The notes below the pieces were generated by a model. That model saw only the letters and a program-made list of their open reading frames with translations, had not been told where the DNA came from and made no database searches. Both the position numbers and the translations under genes were made by a program. From Anaspis maculata (Eukaryota > Arthropoda > Insecta > Coleoptera > Scraptiidae): a DNA stretch of 64,000 nucleotides. The stretch covers positions 67,143,416 to 67,207,415 of the forward strand of contig OX421966.1 of the NCBI GenBank assembly GCA_949128115.1, in the 5' to 3' direction. Below, piece after piece: positions 1 to 10,734 of the stretch (the stretch's first letter is position 1; every line of letters starts with the position of its first letter).

Positions 1-306
1 CCTTCATTGTCGGAGTCGGAACAAATTCTTCTTGGGTACTGTGCTATTTTATCAACCGTAGCGTTCTGTCTCACTCTTCCCAGAAAGAGCCAAGCCATTC
101 GATCTACAGCATCAAATTCTCTCACCTTGGCTGTTCCACATATAACGTTGGCTTTCTCTTCTCGCCTTTTCGTTACTTGTTTCTCTCCCTCGTGGAGGTT
201 ATCTGTATCGATCCTGTTCACGGGATCGCCGACGCCAATTGCCATTATTTTGTTTCTCAAGCTCTTGTTTACTTTTTTCTCGATTCTTCACAAGATCCAC
301 TGGAAA
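1..306 (-). pseudogene. LINE ORF1-like fragment (partial)
   Basis: Read on the minus strand, this stretch encodes a basic, lysine- and glutamate-rich segment followed by a block containing ICGTAK, then AWLFLGRVRQNATVDKIAQY. That layout resembles the nucleic-acid-binding ORF1 protein of insect LINEs, where an 'aWlfvGrv..nat...i..Yl' block is common. A frame change is needed near position 200. The fragment runs off the left edge and stops where the inverted-repeat element at 313 begins. The resemblance is recalled rather than searched, so it could also be another gag-like protein. Confidence 0.33.
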
Positions 307-312
307 CCCCAT

Positions 313-2117
313 TATATCGCTGTGCTAGAATGATAGTAAGATAACTTCAAATTTCTGATTTTCGGATTATTCCAAAATCTATAGCTCCAAGCTATTCTCT
401 ACCTGGTAAAATAATCGAATTACTCAGAATCATCATGGAAGTACATAAAAAATCATATCTCACTGTTATAATTATCTGTTTTTCAAACAGTTCTGGTCTA
501 ATACTCGGACATCTCAAAATGTCCTATTTCTTCTACTGAGAAATAGATCGAATTTGATCTTGCCTTCTGGTATAATACGAAGACATTTCAACATGTCCCC
601 ATTTTACAACAAATCTGATTTGGAAATTTCAAGTTGTCCTTGTTTTTCATGTTATCTCAGTATTTTACTGTGAAAGATGTCTCACTCTTATACCAAAAAA
701 TCAACTGATTCAATGAAAGTCTTCAGATATTCCATTTTAACTCACTATTCCACAAAATATACCCTCATGCGTTTGTAAAATATCTTACTTTTCTCTAAGT
801 TGTCCCACTCTTTGACCAGAAATGTTCCGTGAATTGTTTGAGATGACTTAATAATTTTAACTTATCTCCAATGTACATTGCCATGATTTCGTTATCCACA
901 GGTCAGTTTGTTTTGGGTAAAACTGAATCTAAACGATGAATAGATGCAGAGGCAGACTATATTGGTTAAAGCTATGGCCAAGAAGCCAAGAACCATGACT
1001 TTTATGGGGTTTAGAGATGATTGTAGAGAACAGTTCAAACGATTGCAAATCATGACCTTACCATCTTTGTACATATTCAATTGCCTAATGTTTATGAAAA
1101 ACAACATATCTTGCTACAACACTCATGAACACAGTTACAACACCAGACACAGAGACTTTTTCAGACCTGAATTTCAAAGAGTAAACAAAACGAAGAATAG
1201 CTGGAGGTACTACTGCATTCAATTCTTCAATGCTCTACCATTTGATATAAAAAGTTCATCAAGTCGCGAATTTTCAAATTGTATCAGAACTATATTGATT
1301 GAGCGGGCCTTCTACTCATTTGAGGAGTACTACGATTTTTGTTCTTCATTGTGAAACCAATGTATATATGTATAATCTACCTTATTCTTGACGAATGTAA
1401 AATTACAAAATGTAGTTGCTAACATGAAATAAATAATACAATACAATACAATACAAGACTGCCAAAAGTAAGAGATCGTGAAAATCGGTTCACAGGATGA
1501 AATGTTTGATGAAAAATCTTGAATAATTGAATGACAAAGTTATGAACTTTGACATTTTTTAATATTTGACACACAACAGTTAGCGAAACACTCTCTACTG
1601 TTCTGAATACAGTTTTCCAATGACTTTCAAATGAATTACCAATTTCTGATAGTGACACTTTTATTTGTCAAATGACAGCAAAAAACTAATGGGCTTATTC
1701 CATGTCAAACAATACTTAAGGATAACTATGAAAAATATGTTGAACCAAGCTATGCTTACTGTGCAGTACTCGGACAACTTGAAAAAAAAGAGGGATAAAT
1801 TCAAAATCACTCTACGAATTCCTGACGAATAGTAGGATAACTTACATGAAAAAACGGACAACTTCCAACAGAACCATTATTTCTAGCGATATACAAGGAT
1901 ATGTTCACTTTTTGATTTTTTTCTCAAAGAGTAAATGTGATTTCATAATGAATTCCTCACAGGTCTATCAGGAGCGATATAATACAACTGGAAAATTAAA
2001 AAATCTCCGAAATTTCGAGAAGAAGAGTGTTTTTCGTTCTTCTGAAATGTTCAAGTGACGATTACTCGAAACTATGTTTTTCAAGTTGTCTTACTATCAT
2101 TCTAGTACAGCGATATA
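313..2117. repeat. 1.8-kb foldback-type element
   Basis: The ends are inverted copies of each other. 313-347 reads TATATCGCTG(T)GCTAGAATGATAG and onward; 2083-2117 is its reverse complement with two or three changes. The interior is AT-rich and carries many scattered copies of AAGTTGTCC or its complement, including short palindromic forms such as GGACATnTCAAnATGTCC near 510 and 580. No transposase is visible. A LINE 3' fragment (about 900-1455) lies inside and explains part of the length. The target duplication is not clear, so the superfamily is not assigned. Confidence 0.55.
944..1354 (+). pseudogene. LINE reverse transcriptase C-terminal end
   Basis: The reading frame encodes the C-terminal tail typical of Jockey/CR1-like LINE polymerases: LPSLYIFNCLMFMK, then HSYNTRHRDF, a FFNALPFDIK block and a final YSFEEYYDF. 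In intact LINEs this part follows the catalytic domain and the thumb; everything upstream is missing, so the copy is 5'-truncated. An AATAAA at 1428 and a short ATACA-type tail (1434-1455) follow the stop, as expected at a LINE 3' end. It has probably inserted into the inverted-repeat element around it. It makes no functional enzyme on its own. Confidence 0.7.
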
Positions 2118-4765
2118 GTTAAGGGCAAAAGGAGCCCCAAGCTGGTGCAACGACATTGCCAAATTTTTCATCAGGATGCTTCGAGGGTTCCACTGGAACT
2201 CGCAGAAGACAAGATCTGTTGATTGCCACTGAAAATTGAAATGCCCCATAGCTTTCTTGGTGGCTACTGGGTCACGTCACCGACAAGTGTCCAAGGGAAG
2301 CAATGGGAAGACCAGATTCTCAAGTTGACCTCAGAATACTTTGACGACAACTGCAGCTGCAAGAAGAAATTCTCAAAAGTTGAGATTGGATAACTCCAAG
2401 GGGACCATTAGGGTCGCGAATGGTCAAGCTTAAGTTGACGCTTCGAGTTTTCGAGGGGCTATTTGGGCTCCGAAAAAAGGAGAGCTGCAGGTTGCAATGA
2501 ATTACCTTACGTGACCACTATGGAGTCTCGGATGGGCAAGCTGTCTACATTAGGTTGTATTCTAATTGACATATTGGTATGCTTCTAACGAGCCACTGTA
2601 GTTTCGAAGGACTTCAAGCTGACAAGCTTGGGTTGTCAGGTTGACATCAGGGAGCTGAAAGTGCTCAGAGCTGAAGAGTCGGTCAATGATACCCTTAGTC
2701 CGGTAGACAAGTCCAAATGGACGTCAGAAGACTCCATGGGTTAGATTTTGAACAAGTGCCTGTTGCACTTGACTCAATATTTTTGGCTTTCTACTGTTTT
2801 TGACCTATATGTATTTTGGAGACGACCTACTGTTGGTCATTCGCAATAAAGCAAACAAGGACACAAGAGCTTAACTAATCGACTTTTTCCAGCGCTCTCA
2901 GAATTAAGTTGCTGGAACCCTGCTGAAACAATATTTTATAACAAGTCCCTGTCCGGTAGGGTTTAGGGTGATCAAATGAGATTCCAATGATACACGTTCT
3001 GACGTAGGTATTTGCAATCGGTTTCGCATATCAGCTGAAATGCCAACAGCTGGATCGATCAGTAATTTGAACTTCCATCCGCGAAGCCCACATACGCTCG
3101 TCTGCAAGAAATAAACAAGAGCTATAGGACGGCTTATTCGCAATAATTCGTCCTGCGCGCGATGCAAAATTACACCGTGCATTTCCCCTATTTGGATATC
3201 TTCTACCTACCTATACCTACTTACTTACCGCTCTTGCTTTTTTCTCGTTCAAAAACCATAAAATATCCTCCGGATCCCTGACGCGGTATATTCCAATATG
3301 GACGCATTTTTTCCAACCTCTTCTCGCAACATATTGGTACATATCTCTAGACAAGAGACGACGAGGAGAGACCGTCGTCGTACAGCAAGCCCCTGAAAGG
3401 CACCAAGACCGGATTATATGGGGTGTGGTGTGGCCCACCCACTCGCAAAGCATTACTTATGCTTTATTAGCGCAATACGTTCAGTGCCTACTAGATGCTG
3501 CGGCGTTGTTATTGCCGGATGCCCGTGGCTTCTTTACGAGCGCAGCAGCATTGATGCAGAAGAACGCGCGCTCTGCATGATTCGCTTGTGTGCGCGCTGA
3601 TCTTGAGGAGGGCCGCGCAAAACGAGACCATTAACATTTCTAACAATTAAGACGGAACCGATTCTGACGTTTCGAAATTGCAGTCGCGTTCGACCCGAAG
3701 CACCTAAACGATGTCTTTGAGGCGGTAATCGAGGGAAATATCAGTTAATCACTGTTGCAGTTTGCAGCAATCGACTTTCAGGCGAAGAAAGATGACATAG
3801 TCCTGCCAAGCTATGCGACTCATTGAGACCAATACAATTACTTCCCGCGTCAAAGCGAGCGATACCAATGAACACGGGGGGCATTATCTGTCATGCATTC
3901 TAACTGCTCACTGTCAAATAGTCAATTTTAGAACTTAGCTACGACCCACATTCTCAATTTTGATAGACTGATCGACGTCATTAGTCGGTAGGTATGTACT
4001 TGCCAGGATCTACGCACTCGCCTTAAAACTGCCGTGGCAACGTTCTCGAGAGGTTGGCGTCTGGGGTTGAGCCGTGACTCCTCCTCCTCAGGTGTCGCCA
4101 GCGTCACTTTTCCGCTCCTGATTGGTGATCTTCCTCGGCTCGACCAATTCATACCTCAAGTCCCGAAACCCCCCGATCAGGCCCTACAAAATCGGAATTT
4201 GCAGCGCGGTAGGGCAGGGTTTCGCAGTGGCTGTGAGATTGCCAAAGCAACGAATTATAAACAAATTTTTCGTCTGCCTCATTTTCCAGCGTCCTTATTT
4301 TGAACAAAAATATTAGTTATTGTAGCAAGTTCAGTGTCCATGCAAGTTATTCTGTGGATAAGTGTTAGATATTGGATGGTGTGGCAGTATTTCAAGTAGT
4401 TTTTGTGCAACGTTTTATTCAACAAGCTTTGGATTCCCTGGGGACCCCTCGCCCAGGTGCGCATATCCCCCATCAAGCCTCCAAGTCAAGCTAGGACATC
4501 CGGAGCCGGTTTTGAACTCAGCAGTAGGAACCTTCAGAACTTCAGAAGATGACTTTGCTGCTTCCAGTTTCCATTACCTGCGCATCTACTTCGACCCTGC
4601 TTGTGAAAATTGAAGCTCATCTCAGAAGTGTTTGTCTCTGCCTGGACAATTCAGTGGACCTCATTGTTGCGCCCGTTACAGAATAATTTCATTTGTATAC
4701 ATTTTCTTAGTAAATGTGCGATTTTTACTAATATCTGGTATTCTCAACCGTCCACAAAACGGGAA
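2118..4765. other. No recognisable gene
   Basis: I see no supportable gene here. The longest open frames are about 90 codons and lack recognisable domains. Around 2255-2290 on the plus strand the frame reads LLGHVTDKCP, reminiscent of the second half of a retroviral-type zinc knuckle, but the first half is not convincing. An AATAAA lies near 2845. The stretch 3900-4300 is richer in GC. Old transposon remains are the most likely content. Confidence 0.4.
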
Positions 4766-4858
4766 AAAAGTGCTGTAGAAGCACTTTTGCTTTACTCCGT
4801 TTGTGCAAGGAGTTGCGAGGGGAATTTCCTCGGCAACTCCCCGAACAAACGGAGCAAG
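4766..4858. repeat. Two adjacent hairpins
   Basis: 4766-4788 is a perfect 9-bp stem (AAAAGTGCT / AGCACTTTT) with a 5-base loop. Directly after it, about 4786-4858 forms a longer imperfect hairpin in which ACTCCGTTTGT and GGAGTTGC pair with GCAACTCC and ACAAACGGAG. The pairing is direct from sequence. The function is unknown; a small MITE or the end of a larger element is likely. Confidence 0.45.
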
Positions 4859-5447
4859 AGCAAAATGCTCACATCAACAATAATTGGAAGTCTTCAATTT
4901 CAAACGAAAAATCTAGTGGGCACTCCTCTTGTTGGGGCCATCCCTAACCACCTGTATTAGTTTATTTATTTAATTCTGCAACCAGAAATACGTCTCTTTA
5001 GTTTTAATGCGAGAGCGCCTTTTTTGCTCCGTGTTATCATTGTTCGAATTTTGGTACTTACACACGTAAATTAAAACGCCGCCGCTTAATCAATTTCGAT
5101 TATAAGTTTATAGTTTTACAAGTAAATTTTAGTTTTGTTTTTGAACATTTTGAAGATCTTTTTAAGTTAAACTCATTTTCTGCTTTCCCTTCCTTCCTTT
5201 CACCACCCTTTGTGTTGCCCAGTGAGTTTTTTTTTTTGCATCACATCATCCGACTGACTGCATTGGTAAGTTCATTTTCATTTTATTATACAGTCCACTT
5301 CATTTTTCGCGAATATTCAACACCTCTGATTAGTTAATTTGTAGACTCCACTAGAAAATATATTATTGTTGTACTGCACCCAACAGGCAAAAGAGCCCAG
5401 TTAAAGGGTGAGGGATATCAGAGACAAATCCGAGGGGGGGTACATAC
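4859..5447. other. No gene; probable LINE 3' flank
   Basis: This is AT-rich sequence without a domain-bearing frame. The part nearest 5447 lies immediately 3' of the minus-strand LINE fragment and may be its untranslated end. Confidence 0.35.
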
Positions 5448-5915
5448 CTAGGAAAAAACCTTCGCGTCTATGTCGGACAGAGAACAGTTGAAGAGATCAA
5501 CATCGCTCTCATAAGCAGAGTAATTGACAATCATTTGATAGAGAGGAGATGCCACTAGGATGTTGGTTCTAGCTGTGGGAAGGTGGAATAAACTGTGTGA
5601 TCTAAAGGAAAGCCGAGGAACACTGAGACCCACAGCACCAAGAAAATCAGAGCAATCCAACGCGTTCCTAAATAGACCAAAAAGAAAATGGATTGACTGG
5701 AACACTCTTCGAGACTTTAAAGATGACAGGTTGAACCGCTCCAACATGATCTCCTGAGGAAAACCACGTGGAGGGTATTGGTTGTCCAGTATAAAATAAG
5801 CCGCCTTCAAAAACCTCCTCTGAACTCTCTCCAAATCATTGACGAAGGAGTCATAAATCGGACTCCAGACAAGAGAGGCGTATTCAAGTTTGGACCGGAC
5901 GAAAGAAACATACAA
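5448..5915 (-). pseudogene. LINE reverse transcriptase C-terminal fragment
   Basis: The minus-strand frame of about 155 codons begins YVSFVRSKLEYASLVWSP, the standard thumb-region signature of Jockey/CR1/R1-type LINE polymerases ('lVRskLEYas.vWsP'), followed by DLERVQRRFLK and a C-terminal region with SFRSHSLFHLP and ASPLYQMIVNY. The catalytic YADD-type motif should lie upstream, beyond 5915, but is absent, so the copy is 5'-truncated. It belongs to a different LINE subfamily from the fragment at 944-1354, judging by the sequence. Confidence 0.8.
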
Positions 5916-6167
5916 GGCCCATATTAGTACCCCTCCGTCACGCTAGGAGCGCTGAACACGGCTCAAATTCTGAAGTCAAGTTGCCGATTCAAGTAAGTGC
6001 AGCGTTTTGACATTCCTTGTCCATGGTACTTGCTTGAACGTTCGATACTCTTGACAAGTTACTATATTTTAACTGGCAACTGACTTTATTTGACAGGTGA
6101 CAGAAATATTTGCTTCAATGGACTATTTCAGCAGTATTTCGGTCGTGTGGCGCATGAACAACGCACA

Positions 6168-8174
6168 TGGTCAGTTAGGCATTTCCATTGACGTCACATC
6201 AGTGTTGCCAACTGTCCAGAATTGCCCGCCAAATTTGAACCAAATAATGTTCGGGGACAACCTATCTACAGGGCGCTTATGGAGTTCCAGTTTCAGCATT
6301 TTTTTCCTCGGCTACCTTTTTGAGTTTGCGTTTGAAACTTTTGTATCAAGTTCAAAGCAATGTCCTTAATGCGCCTGCAAAATAAGTTCTCGTGGAAAAG
6401 TGTTTTTTTGTGAAAAAGCAAGCCAAACATGTTAGGTTACCTGCACAGGGTAGTGGTGAAAATCCATACTTTCCGACGAAATTGGGCATAAACTTTGCCA
6501 CCAAACTTCACCTGAATGTTGGGGGTTTACATTCCCGGCATTGCTGGAGTGATATGCCTTGTGTGGGGACTGCGGGGCTAGGTATGTACCTCTTCGGTTT
6601 GTGCTTCCCAATCACCCAAATACTTGAGGCCCAGCTTTTACTGCTGGATCAAAGAAACAAACAATAGTTTTTGTTTATATTTCATATTTTAAAAGTGCAG
6701 GAATGTCTTCACTTTGGTTGTAGAATACGGACAGAGGCAAAACATGGAAGTTTGACTCGAACAGCTGTTCGGCCACCGAAGATGTATTCGGTCACCTGAG
6801 CCCTACTTCACAGAAATTTTACACCTGATTTAACGATATTGAAATTTCAACTACAACTTGATTGTGTCAAGATACATTTCTTAAAAATACAAATATTTAT
6901 TGTTCTATTGAGGATTCTAGGCTCCAAATTGTGGTCGACGTAGCAATTCCCCAGTCCGTAGATTTTCCCATTTTTAGATTGCCGAAGGCCACAATTTTTG
7001 ACACAGGTACTTCCTGAAACTAGATAGACTTAGCAACAGATAATTTTGTGCAAACATCATAACTGTATTACAGCAATTTAGTTACCCATCCTAATCGTTA
7101 TCGGTACAACCTCCGTATATTTTTTCAAGTGTATTCCTTCCTTCCTCCTTTCCATTTCTTGGCGCTTTGGGATACATTCTGTGATGCCTCGTACTTCCAC
7201 GAGCCCAGCGTTTCGAGAAAACCATGAATTTCTCATTTTTTCCTCAAAAAAAAAATTCAACCACTCCAAACTCCAACCCAGCTTTCACGTTCATTGAGCC
7301 CTCTACATCTCTAGCCATGCTTTCTCCATTGCTTTTGACAAGCCTAAATGTTTGAATTGACAATAGTTTCCATTTTCTACTCCACTGTAGTTGTAATATT
7401 CACTGAGATATAAGCACATGTGAACCAGATGGGATCGGATCCGAGTATCTTCTGATGATCAAAATCGTACAGCTGACTTGACAATCTTGAATTTCAGTTG
7501 ATGGCTTCATCGCATCAAGACACATTGCTTAAAAAATCCTGAAATTTCTTCTTGTAAGCAGGATTTGAGGTAAAATTGTGGTAAACTTAAAAATTCCTTG
7601 GTCGCTGGATTTTCCCATTTCGAGATCGCCACAAGTCATAGTTTTTGCCACAGCCATACTCTCTGAAATCAGAAGGGCGCTTAGTAATGGATGATTTGTG
7701 AAATCATCTCACATTTGTTCTGTATTCCAACAATTTAGTCAGCTTTTTACCTTATCGGCAGGATAATAAACTGGCATATTTTCTCCTTCCTAGATGTCTT
7801 CAAGTCGCATTTCTTGGCACTTTGATATACTTCCTGAGATGCTCTTTTCTTCCAGAAATCTAGTTTTCCGAAAAAGCCACGGATTTCTTTTTTTTTCGAC
7901 GAAAATGATTTAAGCACTCCACCAAACTCTCTTGTTTATTGAGCTATTCGGGGCAGCACATCTCCAACTATCAGTATTGATCGAAGCGCCAGAGTTTCGT
8001 GAACAATTATCACTCACAAACTTGCTTCCTACTGTATCCAAAATCTCAAAAAAGTACTTTTTTACAATCATAACAACGCGGGTTGTTCCTTAACACTTTT
8101 TTGAGGTTATAAATTCAACTAGGTTGGCAACACTGATGAGCTCGTGACGTCATGTGGAAATGCCTAGTTGACCA
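6168..8174. repeat. 2.0-kb element with inverted ends carrying TGACGTCA
   Basis: 6168-6212 (TGGTCAGTTAGGCATTTCC ... GTTGCCAAC) recurs as its reverse complement at 8123-8174 with small indels. Both arms contain the palindrome TGACGTCA (6189-6196 and 8145-8152), the classic CREB/ATF-type site. The two arms bracket about 1.9 kb without a recognisable transposase but with a diverged internal tandem duplication. A non-autonomous DNA element is the simplest reading. I could not define a target duplication. Confidence 0.5.
6835..7915. repeat. Diverged tandem duplication, unit about 650 bp
   Basis: Two successive segments align in the same order: (i) 'tcaagatacattt/ctTAAAAA' at about 6869 and 7517; (ii) AAATTGTGG at about 6923 and 7574; (iii) GATTTTCCCATTT at 6961 and 7610; (iv) CAATTTAGT at 7074 and 7732; (v) TTTCTTGGC near 7156 and 7812; (vi) GATTTCTTTTTT-like A/T runs at the ends. 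Divergence is high, so the duplication is old. No coding role is evident. Confidence 0.45.
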
Positions 8175-8609
8175 GACCCTTTCACTTTGGAAACTAGGAC
8201 AACAACATCAGCTTAACGTTTTGTCAAAAATAAACTTCAAAATTGTGTTACCGCTGCTGTTTCTTGTTTCTTGAGTCATTTCGTGAGAAATATGCCAAAA
8301 CACCAAAGCAGAGGTACCGAAGCCATGAAGCATTAGGCGCTTTCCTTTCACCACAAAGCTCACTGATCTTACCTAAGTTATAGAGAGAAAAAGCGAGAAA
8401 TCACATGAGCGGAAGTGAGACACCGCTATCAACTCAGGTCAGAGTACTTAGTTTGGGTTGTAAAAGGAAAGCACCTATTGTGCATTTGGCGTATGTAAGG
8501 CTGACAGTCGATCGAAAAATGCCTCATCTCCAGACATTCCAATTGTTTCCCCAACCATGCTACAATGTGAGGAGGTTCGACAATCAACCTGCTCCAGTTC
8601 ATAACCCAC

Positions 8610-8790
8610 TCATCATAATCACTAGAAAACCGTTGGAGAGAGCTCCAGCTAGATTGCAGCGCCATGATGTTACAAATTTAGAAAGATGACATTTAATTGG
8701 TTAACAAACCAGGTGAACTAATGTTCATTGCAGATGCGTTATCAAGAGCGCATGGACAATATTGTGGTAGTGATATCGATCTGAACAGAT
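8610..8790 (+). pseudogene. Ty3/gypsy reverse transcriptase-RNase H scrap
   Basis: Two frames carry hallmark gypsy blocks in the right order: RKPLERAPARLQR (about 8627-8665), then KPGELMFIADALSRAHG (about 8707-8757). In intact gypsy polyproteins these lie at the end of the RNase H region ('kpl.raParLqrmll.lq.Yd...ykpG..m.iADaLSRa'). A frame change between them and the loss of flanking pol show that it is a dead fragment. Confidence 0.65.
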
Positions 8791-9040
8791 ACTAGACTTG
8801 ATATCTCGTGACAGATTCCGAATTTGCGGTAATCCTCTCATATATTCAAGGTGACCTCAAAAAATCAACTTTTTAACTTTCTCAAGACAACACATCATAC
8901 TCCATTGTAATTTGACTTATTCGAAGTGAATCACTTATCTCGTCTGGTCAATAATCATCTAGTATCAGGACGTTATCCTGCTGTGCTTTCTCCCTTGTGG
9001 TTCGAGAATTAAGCTCTTGAGCACTATCAATGAAACACAC

Positions 9041-9235
9041 AACCCAGTCGGTAGCACGGTGAGTTCGACCTCACTTTCAAAGGCGAAGGTCCCGGGTTCA
9101 AATCCACACTGGGCCTGATGGACTTTTCCATGCGTTGCTTAGTATTGGGGTATCTACTATCGTGGGGTGATGCCCCGGTATAAGAGATGAAACGAGCAAG
9201 CCATCGAAACAAAACCTGTCCCACTGATTCAAACA
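9041..9235 (+). mobile_element. tRNA-derived SINE-like sequence
   Basis: A tRNA-like head is visible: CCCAGT (9043) pairs with ACTGGG (9108), GGTAGCACGGT resembles an internal A box, and GGTTCAAATCC (9095-9105) is a good RNA polymerase III B box. The anticodon region does not fold convincingly, so this is not called a tRNA gene. It is followed by about 120 bp of unrelated sequence ending near a repetitive TTGTTGTTATCGTCATC-type tail (9240-9270), the usual SINE layout. Confidence 0.42.
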
Positions 9236-9571
9236 TGTCTTTGTTGTTATCGTCATCACTGTTATCGTTACTAGAAAACCCCCTCTGAAAAACCTGCTAA
9301 TAACCTAGCAGTTGATGCAGGGCATAAAAAAAACACAGAGCATATGAAAATTCTGATTTTTAAGTTGTAGCTTGACGTGCTTAACCCCGTTCAACCAAAA
9401 GATATACTTACCACTTTTGCGTGCTAACCCATTGTTGAGTACAAACTCAAAACTAAAGCTGTGCTCCTTCGAATGTTCATGAATGCACTCCCGTATTTTA
9501 TGATGAAAAATACATTGTCAAAGTAGCGGATTGCATCAGTTTATTCTATCAACTGAATTTCAAATACAAAT

Positions 9572-10084
9572 TCAAAGTGGGAACCTCATCAGTACAAAAT
9601 ATAATAACACAAAAATGCAAAAAAATAATGATAACAGTAGCAAGTACCGGTGATACGTGAGTGGAACTAGATACTTACTGAAAAAACGATTGTCATTGTC
9701 ATTGATGGTGGAGTGGATGAAATCTACGTAGCTGTCCACTCGAGCGAACGTGGACTGAAGGGTCGGTTGAAGGCGTTCCGAGAAAATGCCAATGAGGGTG
9801 TCGGGATTGGTTCGGCAAACCAAGGGGGCGCCATACCATTCGGATTTCATCGAACATGAACAAGTGTCGGCACAAAGGATGCCTTCCGGTTCTGCGATCT
9901 CAGCTCTGGGAGCGCATTTTTTCGTTGCCACAATGTAATATCTCGTACATCCGAATTCCCTCGTTTGTGCATTGCTACTCAACAACAAGGATGCCCTGCA
10001 GTCGTCCGTCTGGCTTTCAATCCTAGGCAGTTTGATTGGCTTCCAACTTGCAAAGGTTCGATTCACCTTGATCAAAAATGGAGC
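9572..10084 (-). CDS. Serine protease homologue A, exon 3 (C-terminal half)
   Basis: This is the third exon of the gene whose exons 1-2 lie at 15331-14876. The acceptor ATCAG|GCTCC is at 10085/10084 and joins in phase 0 after the ...ILIK codons of exon 2. It encodes APFLIKVNRTFASWKPIKLP, matching the strand after the catalytic Asp in chymotrypsin-fold proteins, then a cysteine-rich C-terminal half (FGCTRYYIV, CADTCSC, SEWYGAPLVC). The position of the catalytic GDSGGP motif reads SEWYGAP, so the nucleophilic Ser is absent. The paralogue at 26213 stops right after HSTI-equivalent RSTIK; here that stop is missing and the frame runs about 40 residues further into a hydrophobic tail (YLLLLSLFFCIFVLLYFVLM). 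An open upstream extension (10085-10249) is taken as intron because it is absent from the paralogue. Confidence 0.7.
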   Translation of the reverse strand, partial: APFLIKVNRTFASWKPIKLPRIESQTDDCRASLLLSSNAQTREFGCTRYYIVATKKCAPRAEIAEPEGILCADTCSCSMKSEWYGAPLVCRTNPDTLIGIFSERLQPTLQSTFARVDSYVDFIHSTINDNDNRFFSKYLVPLTYHRYLLLLSLFFCIFVLLYFVLMRFPL

Positions 10085-10734
10085 CTGATTACCTCGCCGA
10101 TTACATTTGATAGCTGTCACCGGCGCCGGCAAGCCGTCGCCTGGGTGACAGCTATGGTTGAAAAGTAGACAGGGAATTTGTTCCACTGACACCGGACAAG
10201 TGGAAAGGGGATTGTATACATGATGTTGATTTTCGGTTGTTTCAGGCAAATGTCAGGTTTTCCTTTGGCGAGTTTAGTAATTTCATGCATGTCCGTCGAT
10301 AGTGTTTTGGTCAGATGAAGTTTTTCAAGAGGCGTAAGCAACGACTGTGAGAGTAACAAGAATTCGAAAAGATGTTTGTTTTTCGCGTGTTTTGAAATTT
10401 TTGCCTCGACTTATAGGGTTCTGTAGTGAACGAAACGCATGTCAGTGGGTGGTGTCTGGTCAGTGAAGAGTTGTCGGAAAAAATCGATACACCATTATTT
10501 TGTTCATTGATATGTATTTCTACTTTTGATCAAGGTAACTCCTAAGAATACTGGAAACATGATGAAGCTTTGAAAATGAAAGCGACGATATGTGTTATGA
10601 AAACCTGAACCGTGAAGAAGGTACTGTCGTGGGAGACACCGTGTAGTGGAAGGAAAAGCAGAACCGTGTAGGTATTTGTATTATTCAGGAGCCTTTCTAA
10701 ATATTTGTAGGAGAAATTGAGATGGAATAAAAAT

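Noticed and set aside
2230..2300. Retroviral-type zinc knuckle (LLGHVTDKCP)
   Set aside because: Only the second half fits; the first two cysteines are absent and frames around it are closed.
8945..9000. A separate repeat shared with 49640-49710
   Set aside because: The similarity (ATCTAGT(G/A)TCAGGACG...) is real but falls at the end of the gypsy integrase region, so it is probably another small gypsy scrap rather than a new element.
9041..9115. Functional tRNA gene
   Set aside because: Good B box and acceptor-like pairing, but the anticodon arm does not fold and unrelated sequence with a repetitive tail follows, as in a SINE.
10085..10249. 55-codon upstream extension of exon 3 in homologue A, with three cysteines
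   Set aside because: It lies beyond the conserved acceptor and has no counterpart in homologue B, so it is read as intron.
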